Source: Przewalskia tangutica (Eukaryota; Streptophyta; Magnoliopsida; Solanales; Solanaceae). Taken from it: 64,000 bases of DNA. Of this stretch, positions 47,991 to 59,405 are shown piece after piece; the first letter of the stretch is position 1; every line of letters starts with the position of its first letter. A program made the position numbers and the translations under genes. The notes beneath the pieces were generated by a model. The model did not search any database. It was not told the origin of the DNA and was given only the letters and a program-made list of their open reading frames with translations. The stretch covers positions 56,804,924 to 56,868,923 of the forward strand of contig CM056730.1 of the NCBI GenBank assembly GCA_029844215.1, in the 5' to 3' direction.

Positions 47991-49000
47991 CGACGATCAC
48001 AATACACGACATAACCATCCGGACCTGCGGAAGAGTAAGAACGGGGCGTTAGTCGGTATCTCTTTCAAGAATCGAAACCTGCCACAAGCATCACCATCAA
48101 ACTTGGCCGCCTTCGAGTCGGCTAGTCAATGGTGCGAAGATAGAAGCAAATTTCTCTACGAACCGCGATAATATCCTGCAAGGCCCGAGCTGCGAACCTG
48201 CAGCCGAGTAGTAGGTCTAGGCCAAGTCTCGCCTCGATCTTGGCGTATCCACTCGAATGCCATCAGCCGGCAATATGCCCAAGAAACGCCATCAAGTCAA
48301 CAAAACTCACATTTGGAAAACTTGGCGCACAATCTGAGTCTGGAGAATCACAAGACCGCCAAATGCTCGCGTGCTCCTGCTCTGGCGAGAATAAACCAAG
48401 ATATCATCAATGAACACTATCACAAGCGTGTCCAAAAATGGTTTGAACACTCGGTTCATCAAATCCATGAATACCGCGGAGCATTGGTCAACCCAAAGAC
48501 ATGACCACTGAACTCATAATGCGTCTGGGTCCCGAATGCGATCTAGGGACATCCACCTCTCGACTCGCACTTTGATGATAGCCCGATCGCAGATCAATCT
48601 TGGAGAAACATCTCGCACTTCGCAATGGTCGAACAAATCATCAATCTCGGAAGGGTATTCGTTCTTAATGGTCACCTTGTTCACCGTAATCAACGCACAT
48701 GCGCGGCGTCGCCCTTCTTCTTCACGAACAATACTGGCGCGCCCGAGGAGAAACACTAGGCTGATGAAGCCCTTCTCCAAAGAAATCTCTAAGCCGATCC
48801 TTCACTCTCTCAACTCGGCGGTGCCATTACGTATGGCGGAATGGAAATAGGCAGTGTGCGCAATATGTCAATACAAAACTCAATCTCCCTCTCGGGAGGA
48901 TACGGGAGGTCCGAAACACGCTGCGTCGGGAACTGTGACTCTGGGCCCGAAAATCTGGTACCGCAGCTTGATTATCAAACACGAACGAGATGGTAGATAT
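47991..49000 (-). pseudogene. Reverse transcriptase region, element IV
   Basis: On the minus strand the RT palm is recognisable across shifted frames. A segment reading HYEF..FGLTNAP lies near 48500, FMDLMNRVF just after it, and the catalytic box VFIDDILVYS follows, with the FIDD codons at 48414-48403. The region 48514-48780 holds the earlier finger/palm blocks in a mostly open frame. It copies element RNA into DNA using the tRNA primer. Single-base losses break the frame between blocks. Confidence 0.78.
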
Positions 49001-49400
49001 ACCCGCCGCACTATCTTCCTAGCCTTGAGGTAGGAAATAAACCTACCGCCGGCGTCTGGTGCTCCCACTCAACAACCTCGCCTCAGAAGCTGGAACCGTA
49101 CTACTCTCTCTCTGCAGTCTACATTGGCGTAGCAAGAAGCTAGCCAATCCATCCCCATAATTACGTCGAAGTCAATCATCTCCAACTCTATCAAGTCGGC
49201 CAGGGTCCGACGACTGTAAATGGTCACAGACAAGCTCTATATACGCCGAGCTACCATGAATCACCCAGGCGTAGCTACCTCGAAAGGATCTATGGACTCG
49301 GGCTCTATCCCTATCCTACTAGCAACAAGGGAGATATATAGGGGCCAGTAGAACCGGATCTATCAAGGCATAAACATCAAACCAGCCCGATAAGGTACTG
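49001..49400 (-). pseudogene. Protease region, element IV
   Basis: Minus strand. A YALIDP... block at about 49375-49345 is where the retropepsin active-site D-x-G-S/T should be. The DNA reads as if one G were missing from a CCGGG tract (49345-49360), which shifts the frame. The identical lesion is in element V at 63351-63366. The downstream MDFDVIMGMDWLA-type block (about 49140-49180) and the LKARK motif at about 49010-49030 follow in order. Confidence 0.68.
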
Positions 49401-50684
49401 TGGCGACATCGGTGAGGCCTCCGATCTGTCGCTTTGGACAAAGCATAAATGCGGTTACGAGGACCGCTAATCGGGACGAGCCACGACCTCTGCCGCGACC
49501 TGTGACCCATGAGCACCACGCCTCGGGCGAGTAATCGTAGGAGATGATGAAGCGGCAATGTAACTCGAAGGTGAGCCTACCACCGGGCCCCGGTCGGGAC
49601 GATCCCGCAAAGTGACCTGCTGCCACAATCGTAACAAGCTCAAAAGTAGTACCACACTTCCGTAATGGGATCTACCGACGGCCACACCGGGGTGGTCGAT
49701 CGGCGATCACCTCGCTACTCGACGTCTGAAGCCACAGGGCCACAGTGCGCCCTCGAAAACTCGGGGCGAGGCGGTGCGGGAGTGCTCAGGTGTTGTGGTG
49801 CGAATCTAGGCTGCTGCGAGGCCGCCCACCACGATAACCACGAAGACCCTCCGTCCCGGCCCTGCTTCTGTCTGTCGGCCACTCGCCGACCTCTGCGCTC
49901 CTCGCATCCAAGGCGTGAGCTGCGTGCGGGTAATGTCCATACCGGTGGAGAGAAACCCCCGCATGACTTCGGCCATATAGTCGTCTAGCAGGTGACATAG
50001 CGGTGTACCCTATCCTCCATATCTGCTACAATCTTTGGGACATATCGAGCCATGAATCAAACTCGACATTGTACTCACGGCGGTCGTCCTCTCGCCTCGA
50101 GAGTAAAAATCTATCGGCCGCGCCCTCGCCATCCGTGGAGGCAAGAAGTGAGTGAGAAAGCCTCGAGAACTCATCCCAAGTAGGCGGGGGCGTGCTCTCC
50201 CGGGATAACTCCGTGAATCAAACCAATCGATCGCGGTATCACGCGGCCGATGCGAACCGAAAGGTCACAGACTCTGTCTCGAGGCCTTGATCACCTCGTG
50301 ATCCTCTCAAGCCGACGGATGAACTCCTGCGGATCATCCTCGGCCTCGACCGTAAAACTGGCGGGCTACAACTCAAGAAATCTCATAGCCTCAAACTATT
50401 CGCCTCGGGTGTACCACGGTGCGGCCGTGGCTGAGCTGGCCCCAACTGTCGCGTCAGCCTCTCCTCGTGTCGGGCCTGACTTTAGCCAATAGTGGGCCAT
50501 CTCTCGTACCCTAACTCCTCCGCCCATGCGTGGGACGGGAGGTGTGGTCTTGTGGTCTCTTTGAGGCGGCGTCATAGAACTCGCCGTCTCGGTATAGGCG
50601 GGCACGAGCCCTCGTGACTCTGGGTGTCTGCTAGCGACTCGCCATTGCCTTGCCCTACGGGCGGGTTGCCTTACGTGGAGGCAT
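49401..50684 (-). pseudogene. Gag region, element IV
   Basis: ATG at 50684 gives an N-terminus starting MPPRKATRP, as in element V. The Gag core (LRDFL...PPEFYG-type block) lies at about 50150-50420 but is frameshifted. The zinc knuckle CYDCG at 49635-49612 is followed by a one-base loss, so the expected CX2CX4HX4C reads CYDCGSRS instead. The same lesion is in element V. The protein would form the capsid and bind the RNA. Confidence 0.7.
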
Positions 50685-50870
50685 AATCATTAGAAAGGAA
50701 TACGTTAGAGGTCCAACCTATAACACGACTCTAAAGCACGATCTCGAATGAGAAGAATGGAAACCAATCCTAAATATCTTATAGCCTCACGATTATTGGT
50801 GTGGTGCACAACACACCGATAATCAAGACTCTACTAGATACGGTGCAGTAGACACTTTCCGAGGATTAAT

Positions 50871-50882
50871 CGCTCGATACCA
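50871..50882 (-). promoter_or_regulatory. Primer-binding site, element IV
   Basis: Minus-strand TGGTATCGAGCG, matching the initiator tRNA-Met type TGGTATCAGAGC with the CAG to CG change, a few bases from the 5' LTR. Confidence 0.75.
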
Positions 50883-50886
50883 CTTT

Positions 50887-53342
50887 TGTCACGACCGTTC
50901 GGGGCCCATGATAGTGCCTTCAAGGGCACCCAGTAGTCATACATCAGTAATCACGGAAATATAAAGCAAGACATGAAACGATTTATAAAATAAGACACGC
51001 TTTATGTGAGAAAACATCGCCTTTCGGCATACATATATAAACATGGTTTAGCGATTACATCCGACGCATAACATGACTACAGACCTCTAAGGAAATATAC
51101 AACTATGGCGGACAGGCCCCGCCATACCTGGCATACAAAGCTATCTACAACAGGAGATCATACCTAAAGTAGAGCCTCGGAAAAGATGGAGCTCGACACC
51201 AACGTAGAGATCCTAAGAATGTGGATCTAGCACTGCCTTGCCTTACTGCGGCATGAACGCAGCCCGAAGGAGAGTCGACAACAGTACTAAGTATATGAAG
51301 CAGAAATACTTAAATGAAACATATCATTTTAAAAGCAGTTTTGCAAGTATGTATGAAACAACGAGGAACGCGCATAGTGCCACATCACAAACAAGAGCAA
51401 CAATAGGTAAGCTGTAATAGGTCTTTTCTAGGCTGCGAATGATTGAAGCGGGGCCACTCGCGCGTATTATCACTCGCAAGCCTAATCTCGGACTCGAGTC
51501 CGGATAAGCCACTCACCGGGCGCATGAGGTATAACCCGCATCGAGGTAGCTACTCCTCGGCATCGCCCCGGACTCGTTGTCCGCACGGCCACATAGACCG
51601 CGTGAGGCATAACCCGCATACTAACACGGAACTCTCGTAGCTCGCATAGGCCCTGGACCCGCATGAGGTATTCTCGAATCATGGTCCTGCATCGCTGAGT
51701 CTACCACGCGGGAGGCGCCTTAACCCGGTATCATCTCAAGAGGTAAGTGATGGTACACTAACATATGAACTTATCTTTAAACAACATAAGCACAACAAGA
51801 ATACTCTTTTTCACAAACGTTACAAGACTAACACACGTAGCATCATATCATGTCTACTTATCAAACCATCTTATTATTCTTTCACAATTCAATATAAGTC
51901 TGTTATAAACACATAGGCAAACTGTTTCTTTTATCAATCTTAAGTGGTTATACTTAACTTCCCATAAGGCTAGTATAACTCTTAAGCTTCATTTAAAAAC
52001 CAATTAGTTCTCTTACATTAAAAATGATTCAAGATTCTTTTGAAATGCTTTGAGATCTTTATTATTCGGGCTTAAGCCGTGAGGCATTATAGTAAGTGTT
52101 ATTCGGGCTTAAGCGTGAGGCATTGCCGTAAGTGTTATTCGTGCTTAAGTCAAAGACATTGCCGTAGTTATATTTTAGTTAACACGTATGCGTCTACCGT
52201 ACTATATATATATATAAAATATCATGCTTTAGGAAGAATCACATACCTACCGTGAAAACCACCTGCCAAGTTGAAGATGTCGCGCGCAGAGAGTCAGCCT
52301 ATAATAGTCACAGATACCTATCAAAGACTACTCTGAAGGTCATTCTAAACAGAGGGTTCACAATTCTACGGAAAGTCGGGCAGACTTCCCTACAGGTGAG
52401 TTATATAAGTTCATGTGAAAACAGTCTATGTAAGTCTGATTTGATTATTCTTCTTTTAAACCCCTACTCGTGGTAACAGTTCAATTCTATTCGTGATATT
52501 CTTCTAAGTATTTATACTTATTCTTATACTACAACGATAAGTATTCTCTAATTCAAAAGAGGGTTAGGATTAGTTACCTCGGTAAGCCCAATAATATCCT
52601 AGAAAAGTCGCTGAGCAAGGTTTTGCTCTAAGTTGTATGCTCGAGAAACCTTAGAAGTTCTTCACAACTTCTACTAAGTACTAAGGTATTTGGGCTAGGG
52701 TAGTTTGGGCATTATAACAATACAAGAAGGCAACTTTTCTACCACGGGAGGGGGTAGGTTTGGCTAGGCTAGGGGGCCTCGGCCAAACTACTAGGCTAGA
52801 GGGGGTGTATTCGGCGAGGGCCTTGAGGAGGGGGGGTGTTGGACGAAAAGGCTACAAGGGAGAGGAGAGGATTTTCAAGACTTGGAAAGATTTGTGGATG
52901 AAGAACTCTTCATCTCTAAGGGGGTATTTATAGGTCAAGAAGTGGCCAACCAATGGCCAAGATTAAGACAAGTGCAAGGCAAGTGTAGGGTGAGGATTAA
53001 CTATACACAAATATCCTACCAACTCCTTGACTTGTGCACAAGGCACAAAAAACGTGTTCACCATAGTCCAAATCGTCCAAATGGACGATTTCAAGTCCAT
53101 CAATTGGAGGGTGACAAGTGTCGCCCTCCCGTTGGTCCAAAATGTTTCGTCTCTCGGAAAAATCCGCAAAAATTAGAAATGGCATAGCCGGAATTTACCC
53201 TACGAAAGCTGTGGAAACGTTTCGTCGGAAAACTATTCGTTTTGTGAGTTGTGCCCAAAAAATCGTCCAAGCCTAAACTTTAAGGCTAAACTTTTTGTAC
53301 GTATTCCCTTACGTACATACTCTGGAAATACGGGGTATAACA
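50887..53342 (-). repeat. Element IV 5' LTR
   Basis: 2,456 bp, the partner of 43559-46014. Differences cluster at CHG trinucleotides, for example aacagtaagt at 45201 against aacgataagt at 52533. Confidence 0.93.
52925..52932 (-). promoter_or_regulatory. TATA box of element IV 5' LTR
   Basis: TATAAATA on the minus strand, about 0.41 kb from the LTR start at 53342. This is the likely promoter of the element's genomic RNA. Confidence 0.6.
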
Positions 53343-53347
53343 ATCAC

Positions 53348-53507
53348 ATAGGCACATTATGAGCCTTTTTAAAGCAACTTAATGTGTCATTTTGTACAAT
53401 TTAAACAAGAAATAATATGCAAAGACACAACAGCCATGATGTCACAAAAATAAGAAAATTCACTATGTAATGAATTTCCCTTTGCTAATTTTATGTGTCT
53501 TATAGAT
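53348..53507. other. AT-rich host DNA
   Basis: Continues 43222-43558 on the far side of element IV. No feature recognised. Confidence 0.6.
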
Positions 53508-53516
53508 TAATAAAAT

Positions 53517-53624
53517 ATATTTTTTTTTTAAATTGGGGGTAGAGAAAGAGAAAATGGGAAGCAAATTTACAAGACGGAGAATCAAACTCTCACCAATGAG
53601 GTGAAAGTCAACCAACTGAGCTAC
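53517..53624 (-). mobile_element. tRNA-derived SINE
   Basis: The minus strand begins GTAGCTCAGTTGG (53624-53612), a perfect polymerase III A box of tRNA type. A B-box-like GAGTTTGATTCTCC follows about 30 bp later (one mismatch to the core consensus), then a short body with a pyrimidine-rich stretch, and it ends in an A-run (T-run on + at 53518-53529). An 8-bp direct repeat taataaaa flanks it (53508-53515 and 53625-53632). Structure and size fit a short plant SINE mobilised by LINE machinery. The family is not identified. Confidence 0.82.
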
Positions 53625-53632
53625 TAATAAAA

Positions 53633-54239
53633 ATAATCTTTGGGTACGTTATCTTATCTTTACCCATCTTTATATATTTCCCTTGTGGGACCTTAAACGT
53701 GAGTAGTATATCATCAATAGAGGATGAAGAGGTCAAAATCTAGCCTCTAACAAAGTTACAACATAGACATAATTGTAATTATGTCTAAGGAATTTTGCAT
53801 TCTTAAAGGTATAACAAAAGATATGATATGTAATTGGCATGTAAACAGTGTAATATCTAAGCCTAATGATAAAAATTCTCTACAGTGAAATGACATTTTC
53901 TTGGCTTGATGCCGAATGCCTCAAATCATTATTCAATGCAACTTTAACGTTAGAAAGCAATAAAATAGTTGTATTGAAGAGTTTTTTCCTTTCGGTATAT
54001 GATGTAAGTGAGGGGTGATGGTTGGTACGTAGATCGGGTGTGGAAGATATTCAGATCGATCCAAAAATGAGTGTCAAAATGGGGTTCTCGGATTGACGGA
54101 ACAGTGGGGTATTTGATGGTGATTTCGGGAGACTGGAGTGGGAATCAGGTCTAGGCGTTTTGTGGGGTGGTTGTAGACATGTTGAGAATGAGTGTGATGG
54201 TCGGGCTTTGGTAGTTGGTTGGTGGTAGGTTGGTGGAAC
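53633..54239. other. Host DNA between SINE and element VI
   Basis: AT-rich to about 54000, then more GC-balanced. A minus-strand frame open over 54051-54239 would encode a Pro/Ser-rich peptide and is cut by the LTR at 54240. It has no domain and could be a piece of a host gene or chance. Confidence 0.4.
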
Positions 54240-57200
54240 TGTCACGACCCGACCCCGGGCCCGTGACTGGTGCCTTACATCGGGCACCCTAGTGATACAA
54301 CATCAGAGAAAATCAGCGGAAATAAAAACTTACACTAGAAACAAGATATACAATAATGAAATAAGAATACAGGCTAACCAAAACGGTTACCTTTCTGAAT
54401 ATATAAATAAAACTTGAACCCGAACAGTTATATCCCAACTTTACAAACTCTGCCCACAACAGGACTACAGACCTCTAAGAATGTTATAACAACAACGAAG
54501 GGACAGGGCCCCGCCATACCCCTGAATGTAAGTACCTACAACGACAGGGGACCATACCAAAGATAAGCCTCAGGAGAAACGGAGCTTCCCAAAACGCTGA
54601 ACTGTGATCCTATGAGCGAGGATCGACGACTGGTGTACCTCTACTTGCGGCATGAACGCAGCCCCCGAAGGAGGTCAGTACAACAGGTATCAAGTATGTG
54701 AAACTGTAAAGTACTTAAATCAAATCATAACATTTTAAAACCAATTACAAATACGTACGAACAACCAATTTAACTGCACATAGTGCCACAACATAAACAA
54801 GAGCAAAATAGATATAACGTAACTGGTCTTTTCTAGGCCGCTAATGATCGAAGCAAGGCCAATCGCCCATAGTATCATTATGCGTGCCTAATCCTGGAAC
54901 TCCCGCAGTCCGCATAGGTCACTACTGCAGACGCGTAGGTATTCTCGCATCGGGTGCGGCTAACGCGGCATCCTCTCGGACTCCCGCATCGCGTAGTCAC
55001 ACGAACGCATGAGGTATTCCTCGAATCATAGTCAAGCAGACCGCGTGAGGTATACCTCGCGACGGGTAACACACCGGGTGATCATCCCGGAACTCCCGCG
55101 ACTCGCGTGGTCACACAGACCGCATGAGGTATTCCTCGAATCATAGTCACACAGACCGCATGAGGTATTCATCGCATCGAGGGTGGCAAGTCCTCGACAT
55201 CATAACAAGTCAGGGGGGTATGTGATATAATAACAGTACAACGGGCTTAACGTTTAACAACGTAAGCACAACAAGAATAACCCCCTTACACAACATCACA
55301 AGACACTAACACACGTAGCATCATAACATGTTTACTTATCAAACCATCTTACTACACTTTTCAGAAATCAATACAAGACTTTCATAAACAAATAAGTAAA
55401 TCGTTCCTTCTATCTTCCTTAAGTCGTTATACCTAACTTCCCATAAAGTTAGTATAACTCTTAAGCTTTTAAAACCAAGTATTTATTTTCTTTCAAAAAT
55501 GATTCATAACTCTTTTGAAATACTTCAAGATTCTTATTATTTAAAACTCAAGTCAAAAGACATCAAAGTAAAACCAAAACAATTTCCATACCTTCTTTTT
55601 AAACCAACCTTAAGACAAAAGCATGCCTTCCTTTTTAAAACCAAGACACTTTTTCCTTTAAAAGTCAAGTAGCAATATACTTTTTAAACCAAGTGTCTCA
55701 CTCTTTTAAAAACAAGTAACCTATACCTTTAAATCAAGTTACTTCTCCTTTCCCAAAATCAAGTTGTTTATAAGTCAAGTTATCATTTTAAATCCAATGA
55801 TAAAACCATTCTTATTTTCGAAATCCAGATAACTTTATTCTTTAAAAGACCACACACCTATTACTCATGAGTGAGGTTTTACAACTTTTTAACATAATTC
55901 AAGTCCTTAATATTTCATAACAAGGCACTTAACTTTGGAATCAAGTCAAGGACACAAAAGGAAAATCAAATTCCTTTAAACACACGTGCGTCTACCGCAC
56001 TAAATATATTTCACAAATATCATGCTAGAAAGGATAGGAAGAGGGTCACATACCTCGCGACGATTATCGACAATTAGCAAAACGCTCCACAGTACTATAA
56101 TCCTGCTAGACTTTTCCATCCTTCAAGTAGACTACGCTAATCGTAGTACTTGACCTATAATGGCCATAAAGCGTTTATTAACTTCTAGCTCTCTTGGTAG
56201 AACAATTCTAAGTACCGGTTCCTTATTCTACGGAAAATTGAAGACCTCCCCGCATGACCACATGAATCTCTCCTCCAACGGGCTGCTGCAAACCAACAAT
56301 CCCGGGGGTTACATCTAACCTGGGGCGTGTACAATTCTACTCCACAATAATACTACGATCATCAGAAATCAAATCCTATGTAAATCTGGTTCAATTCTTA
56401 TCGATTCATTCTACATATAGTATACTCAACTATACATTACTCTGACATGTAATTTCCAATTACAATAGGGGACAAAGATAATTACCTCGATAAGCCCAAA
56501 ATTATCCAAGATATAAGTCGATCCTGAGCAACGTTTAGCTCCACTTCCTTACGCTCCAACCCGCTCCAAGCAACCCTTAGAAGTTTCTAAACAACTTCTC
56601 TTCAAGATCCAACTCCAAAAAGTGAAGAACACTTAGGTTCCAACACTACCAACTTTCGGCCAAGGGGGTGTATTTAGGCTAGGGGTGTGAAATCTTTTCC
56701 AACACTTGGTTACTAATCTTCCTAACACTCTAAGGAAGAACACTTAAAACTTTAAGAATTTTTGGACAATTTTTGCTCAAGAATCAAGGCCAAAGCCGAG
56801 AACTACAAAGGAAAGGGAGGGAGGATTTTTCAAGACTTGTAAATCTCTAAGTGTTGGATGAATAAGTCTTACAAGCTTAGGGGTATTTATAGATAAATCA
56901 ATGGCTAGGATTAAAGCAAATGTAAGGTAAGGATGGGGTACATGTGGGTGGGTAGTTGGCTAACCATTTGGCTACCACAAAAATGGGACAAGTGGCTTGC
57001 CACTTGTCCCCCAATAAAACGTCCAAGGCTAGGTGTCCATCTTCAATTCGGCCACATGGACACATGGGGGTGACATGTGTCGCCCCCCTACTCGTCCAAA
57101 ATATTTCATTTTCCGAAAATATCCGCAATGCCAAAAATCCGAAAATAAAGTGGGCCCCACAAACCTTAAATTCCTCCCGTGGGCCTCACGTGACCAATTC

Positions 57201-57407
57201 CGGAAATAAAATTCCATAATTCTCAAATATTCCTAAAAGTCCGAATACCAAATCTGGGAATCCAATTCCCTCTAACGAACATTTTTCCTTCACAAAATCC
57301 GGAAACTTTTCCGTCGAAAAATCACATCTTTCTTCCTTTCCAATTTTAATGTCGTATTCTCGTACGTACGTCCGCATATACATACTCTGGAACTACGGGG
57401 TATAACA
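54240..57407 (-). repeat. Element VI 3' LTR (gypsy family A)
   Basis: 3,168 bp with family A ends. The TATA box (reverse) is at 56884-56891 and a degenerate repeat patch with gcatgaggtattcc lies at about 54890-55190. The left flank is ggaac (54235-54239). The matching right target site lies outside the window, beyond nested element V. Confidence 0.9.
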
Positions 57408-57442
57408 TTCTTCCCCCCTTAGAAACATTCATCCTGAATGTT
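57408..57442 (-). promoter_or_regulatory. Polypurine tract and hairpin, element VI
   Basis: Here the inverted repeat is AACATTCA-TCC-TGAATGTT (57424-57442). Compared with elements I, IV and VII both arms have changed together, preserving pairing. Confidence 0.75.
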
Positions 57443-57779
57443 CCTTCTAAGTCTCCAAACATACCTGCCGGTATAGTCTTCCATACTATGCTTACGAAAC
57501 CAAATATGCCACACATGGCCACAATACAACATACGCGCAAAACTCACATCCGAGCCAATGAAGAATCACCTCTAACGTGTATAACAATACCATTAGCTTC
57601 ACCCATGGTCCAAAGGATACTTTCTTCACACAAGAAATGATCACTTCTATTCTCATAACACATGCTCGCTTCTTCCCTTACTCGTCGTACCCTTCTCGTA
57701 CACTCGAACTCTTCCTAATATACTTACCACATTTCTGTCATTGCTTCAGTTTCCAAAATCTGGGGGTTACTATCTTTAA

Positions 57780-58600
57780 CTTGGTCATCATTAACTGGGA
57801 ACACTCTGGAGGGATCTCCGATACTCTTCCGAAACATAGTAACCTGGGAGACCGGACGTACTGTCTCCTAAGTCGGATGGTAGTGCTAACTTATAGGCAA
57901 CCTGGCCTATTTTACAAACGATCTGAAAATGCCCAAAGTACCTCGGGCTAAGTTTCCCCTGCTTTCCAAATCTCGTCACACCCTTCCGGGGTGGTACCTT
58001 CAAGAAGACCCACCGTCAACCTGAACTCCAAGTGTCGACGCTGATTACCCGCACGACTCTTGTTGACTCTGAGCTGCTAAAAACATATTCTGGATAAGCT
58101 TCACCTTACCCACATCCTGCTGAATCAAGTAGGGACCAACTATCTGAACCTTGCCAACATCGAACCAATCGACCGACAACATACACTTCCGCCCATACAA
58201 GGCTTCATAAGGCACCATCTAAAAACTGAAATGGTAGCTAGTATAATACTCACTCAACAAGAGGCAAATAATCCTCACAGCTACCCCTGAAATCAAAACA
58301 CCGGCCCGTAACCTATCCTCAAATGCCTGGATAAAACGCGATGTTCGTCCGTCGGCCCGAGGGTGAATGCAATACTGAGACTCACCTGAGTTCCTAACCC
58401 TGCCTGGTAAAACCTCCAGAAACAAAAGAAATAGCCGAAAATTGGGCTCCACTGCCTGTCATAAAAAGTAGGAATCCCGTGCAGCCTTACAACCTTCCTG
58501 ATATACAACATCTCGCATAACCCTCCGCCGAGTAAACAGTCCTGACTAAAAGACAAGATGGGCTGACCTCATCGGCCCGACTATTGGTCGAACGCATCCA
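57780..58600 (-). pseudogene. Integrase core/C-terminal remnant, element VI
   Basis: Minus strand. YIRKVVRLHGIP lies near 58490, an HPRADGRT block at about 58350, EALYGRK near 58190, QIVGPYLIQQ near 58130, and RFGKQGKLSPRYFGHF followed by VAYKLALPSDL at about 57900-57960. The blocks sit in different frames, and the N-terminal part with the first catalytic Asp is absent. Closely parallel to 36190-37030. Confidence 0.74.
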
Positions 58601-59130
58601 CGAACTCGTACGATGGTTACCTAAACTTGGGCCTAACACCCTCGAGACCCTATCATCTAGCGGGACCACCTCAAACTGACCCCACCATATTCCGGGCTGC
58701 GGGTTGACTCGCGATATGGCCTCAACCCGACCCACTTCGTACTAAACTCTCGTTCCTGGTCCGGAACAATCTTACTAATTCACGTCATGAAAGCTACCAC
58801 TTCTATCTCACATTACCCATGGAATTATCGCACAAATACACCACGTATACTATGCACCCTGACAACGATCAAATGTACAATCCTTTACTCAAGATGGCCT
58901 TGCATCTAAGGTCACCATGGTTATCTGTGTTCTATGGCTCAAAATTTTCCTCGTCCCCAGACTTACCCTTTTCAACTAACCATGTTTTCTAATCACAACT
59001 TACACAATACTAACCGAATATAGCACTCCACATGTATCTACCATAACGACCTAAACAAGTCTCTTAAGGCTGAAGATATCTCTGTAACTACTGCCTCACT
59101 TTTCCTTTGTCGCTCTAATCAAATCCTCGC
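58601..59130 (-). other. Conserved unassigned segment, element VI
   Basis: Closest to 37031-37560, with long near-identical runs (for example around 58765-58800 and 37180-37215). No domain recognised. Confidence 0.55.
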
Positions 59131-59144
59131 TCACGGGCGCATAA

Positions 59145-59405
59145 CTACGTAAGGTGATAAACCAGCCATCGATCCCGGCGTCGAGTCGTAACATCCGCGC
59201 CACCTCTGGTCGGACAATTTCTCGCAAAATGGCCCTGCTGGCCGCAAGCATAACAAGCTATCGAAGTAGTACGACACTCCCCATAAGAACACCTACCACA
59301 ACGGTCACACCGAGGTGGGGGTGGCCTCCTCTGGCTAACACCCCTTCCTCTCCGACCCATCAACCGCAGAATCGACTTGGTAGGCTAAGTCATCCCACTC
59401 AGATC
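59145..59405 (-). pseudogene. Gag zinc-knuckle remnant, element VI
   Basis: The open minus-strand frame at 59363-59145 carries a Cys-rich linker (CDRCGRC) and an intact CX2CX4HX4C knuckle, CYACGQQGHFARNC, then TRGGADVTT. It is cut by element V at 59405. Confidence 0.72.

Larger units (their letters stand above)
43559..53342 (-). mobile_element. Gypsy element IV, near full length (gag-pol)
   Basis: Minus-strand element with perfect target-site duplication atcac (43554-43558, 53343-53347). The 3' LTR 43559-46014 and 5' LTR 50887-53342 are each 2,456 bp. The internal region 46015-50886 contains gag, protease, RT, RNase H and integrase in the Ty3/gypsy order. It is the only copy in the window retaining RT and RNase H, so it represents the autonomous type. 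Reading frames are repeatedly broken, often at CAG/CTG/CCGG positions, so real coding capacity cannot be judged from this sequence. Confidence 0.93.
54240..59405 (-). mobile_element. Gypsy element VI (family A, non-autonomous), 3' part
   Basis: 3' LTR plus internal sequence 57408-59405, with the same content as element VII. It is interrupted at 59405 by element V in the opposite orientation. At the break the sequence can be followed against element VII (37790-37815), so V is inserted in the gag region of VI. Its 5' LTR should lie to the right of the window. Confidence 0.8.
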
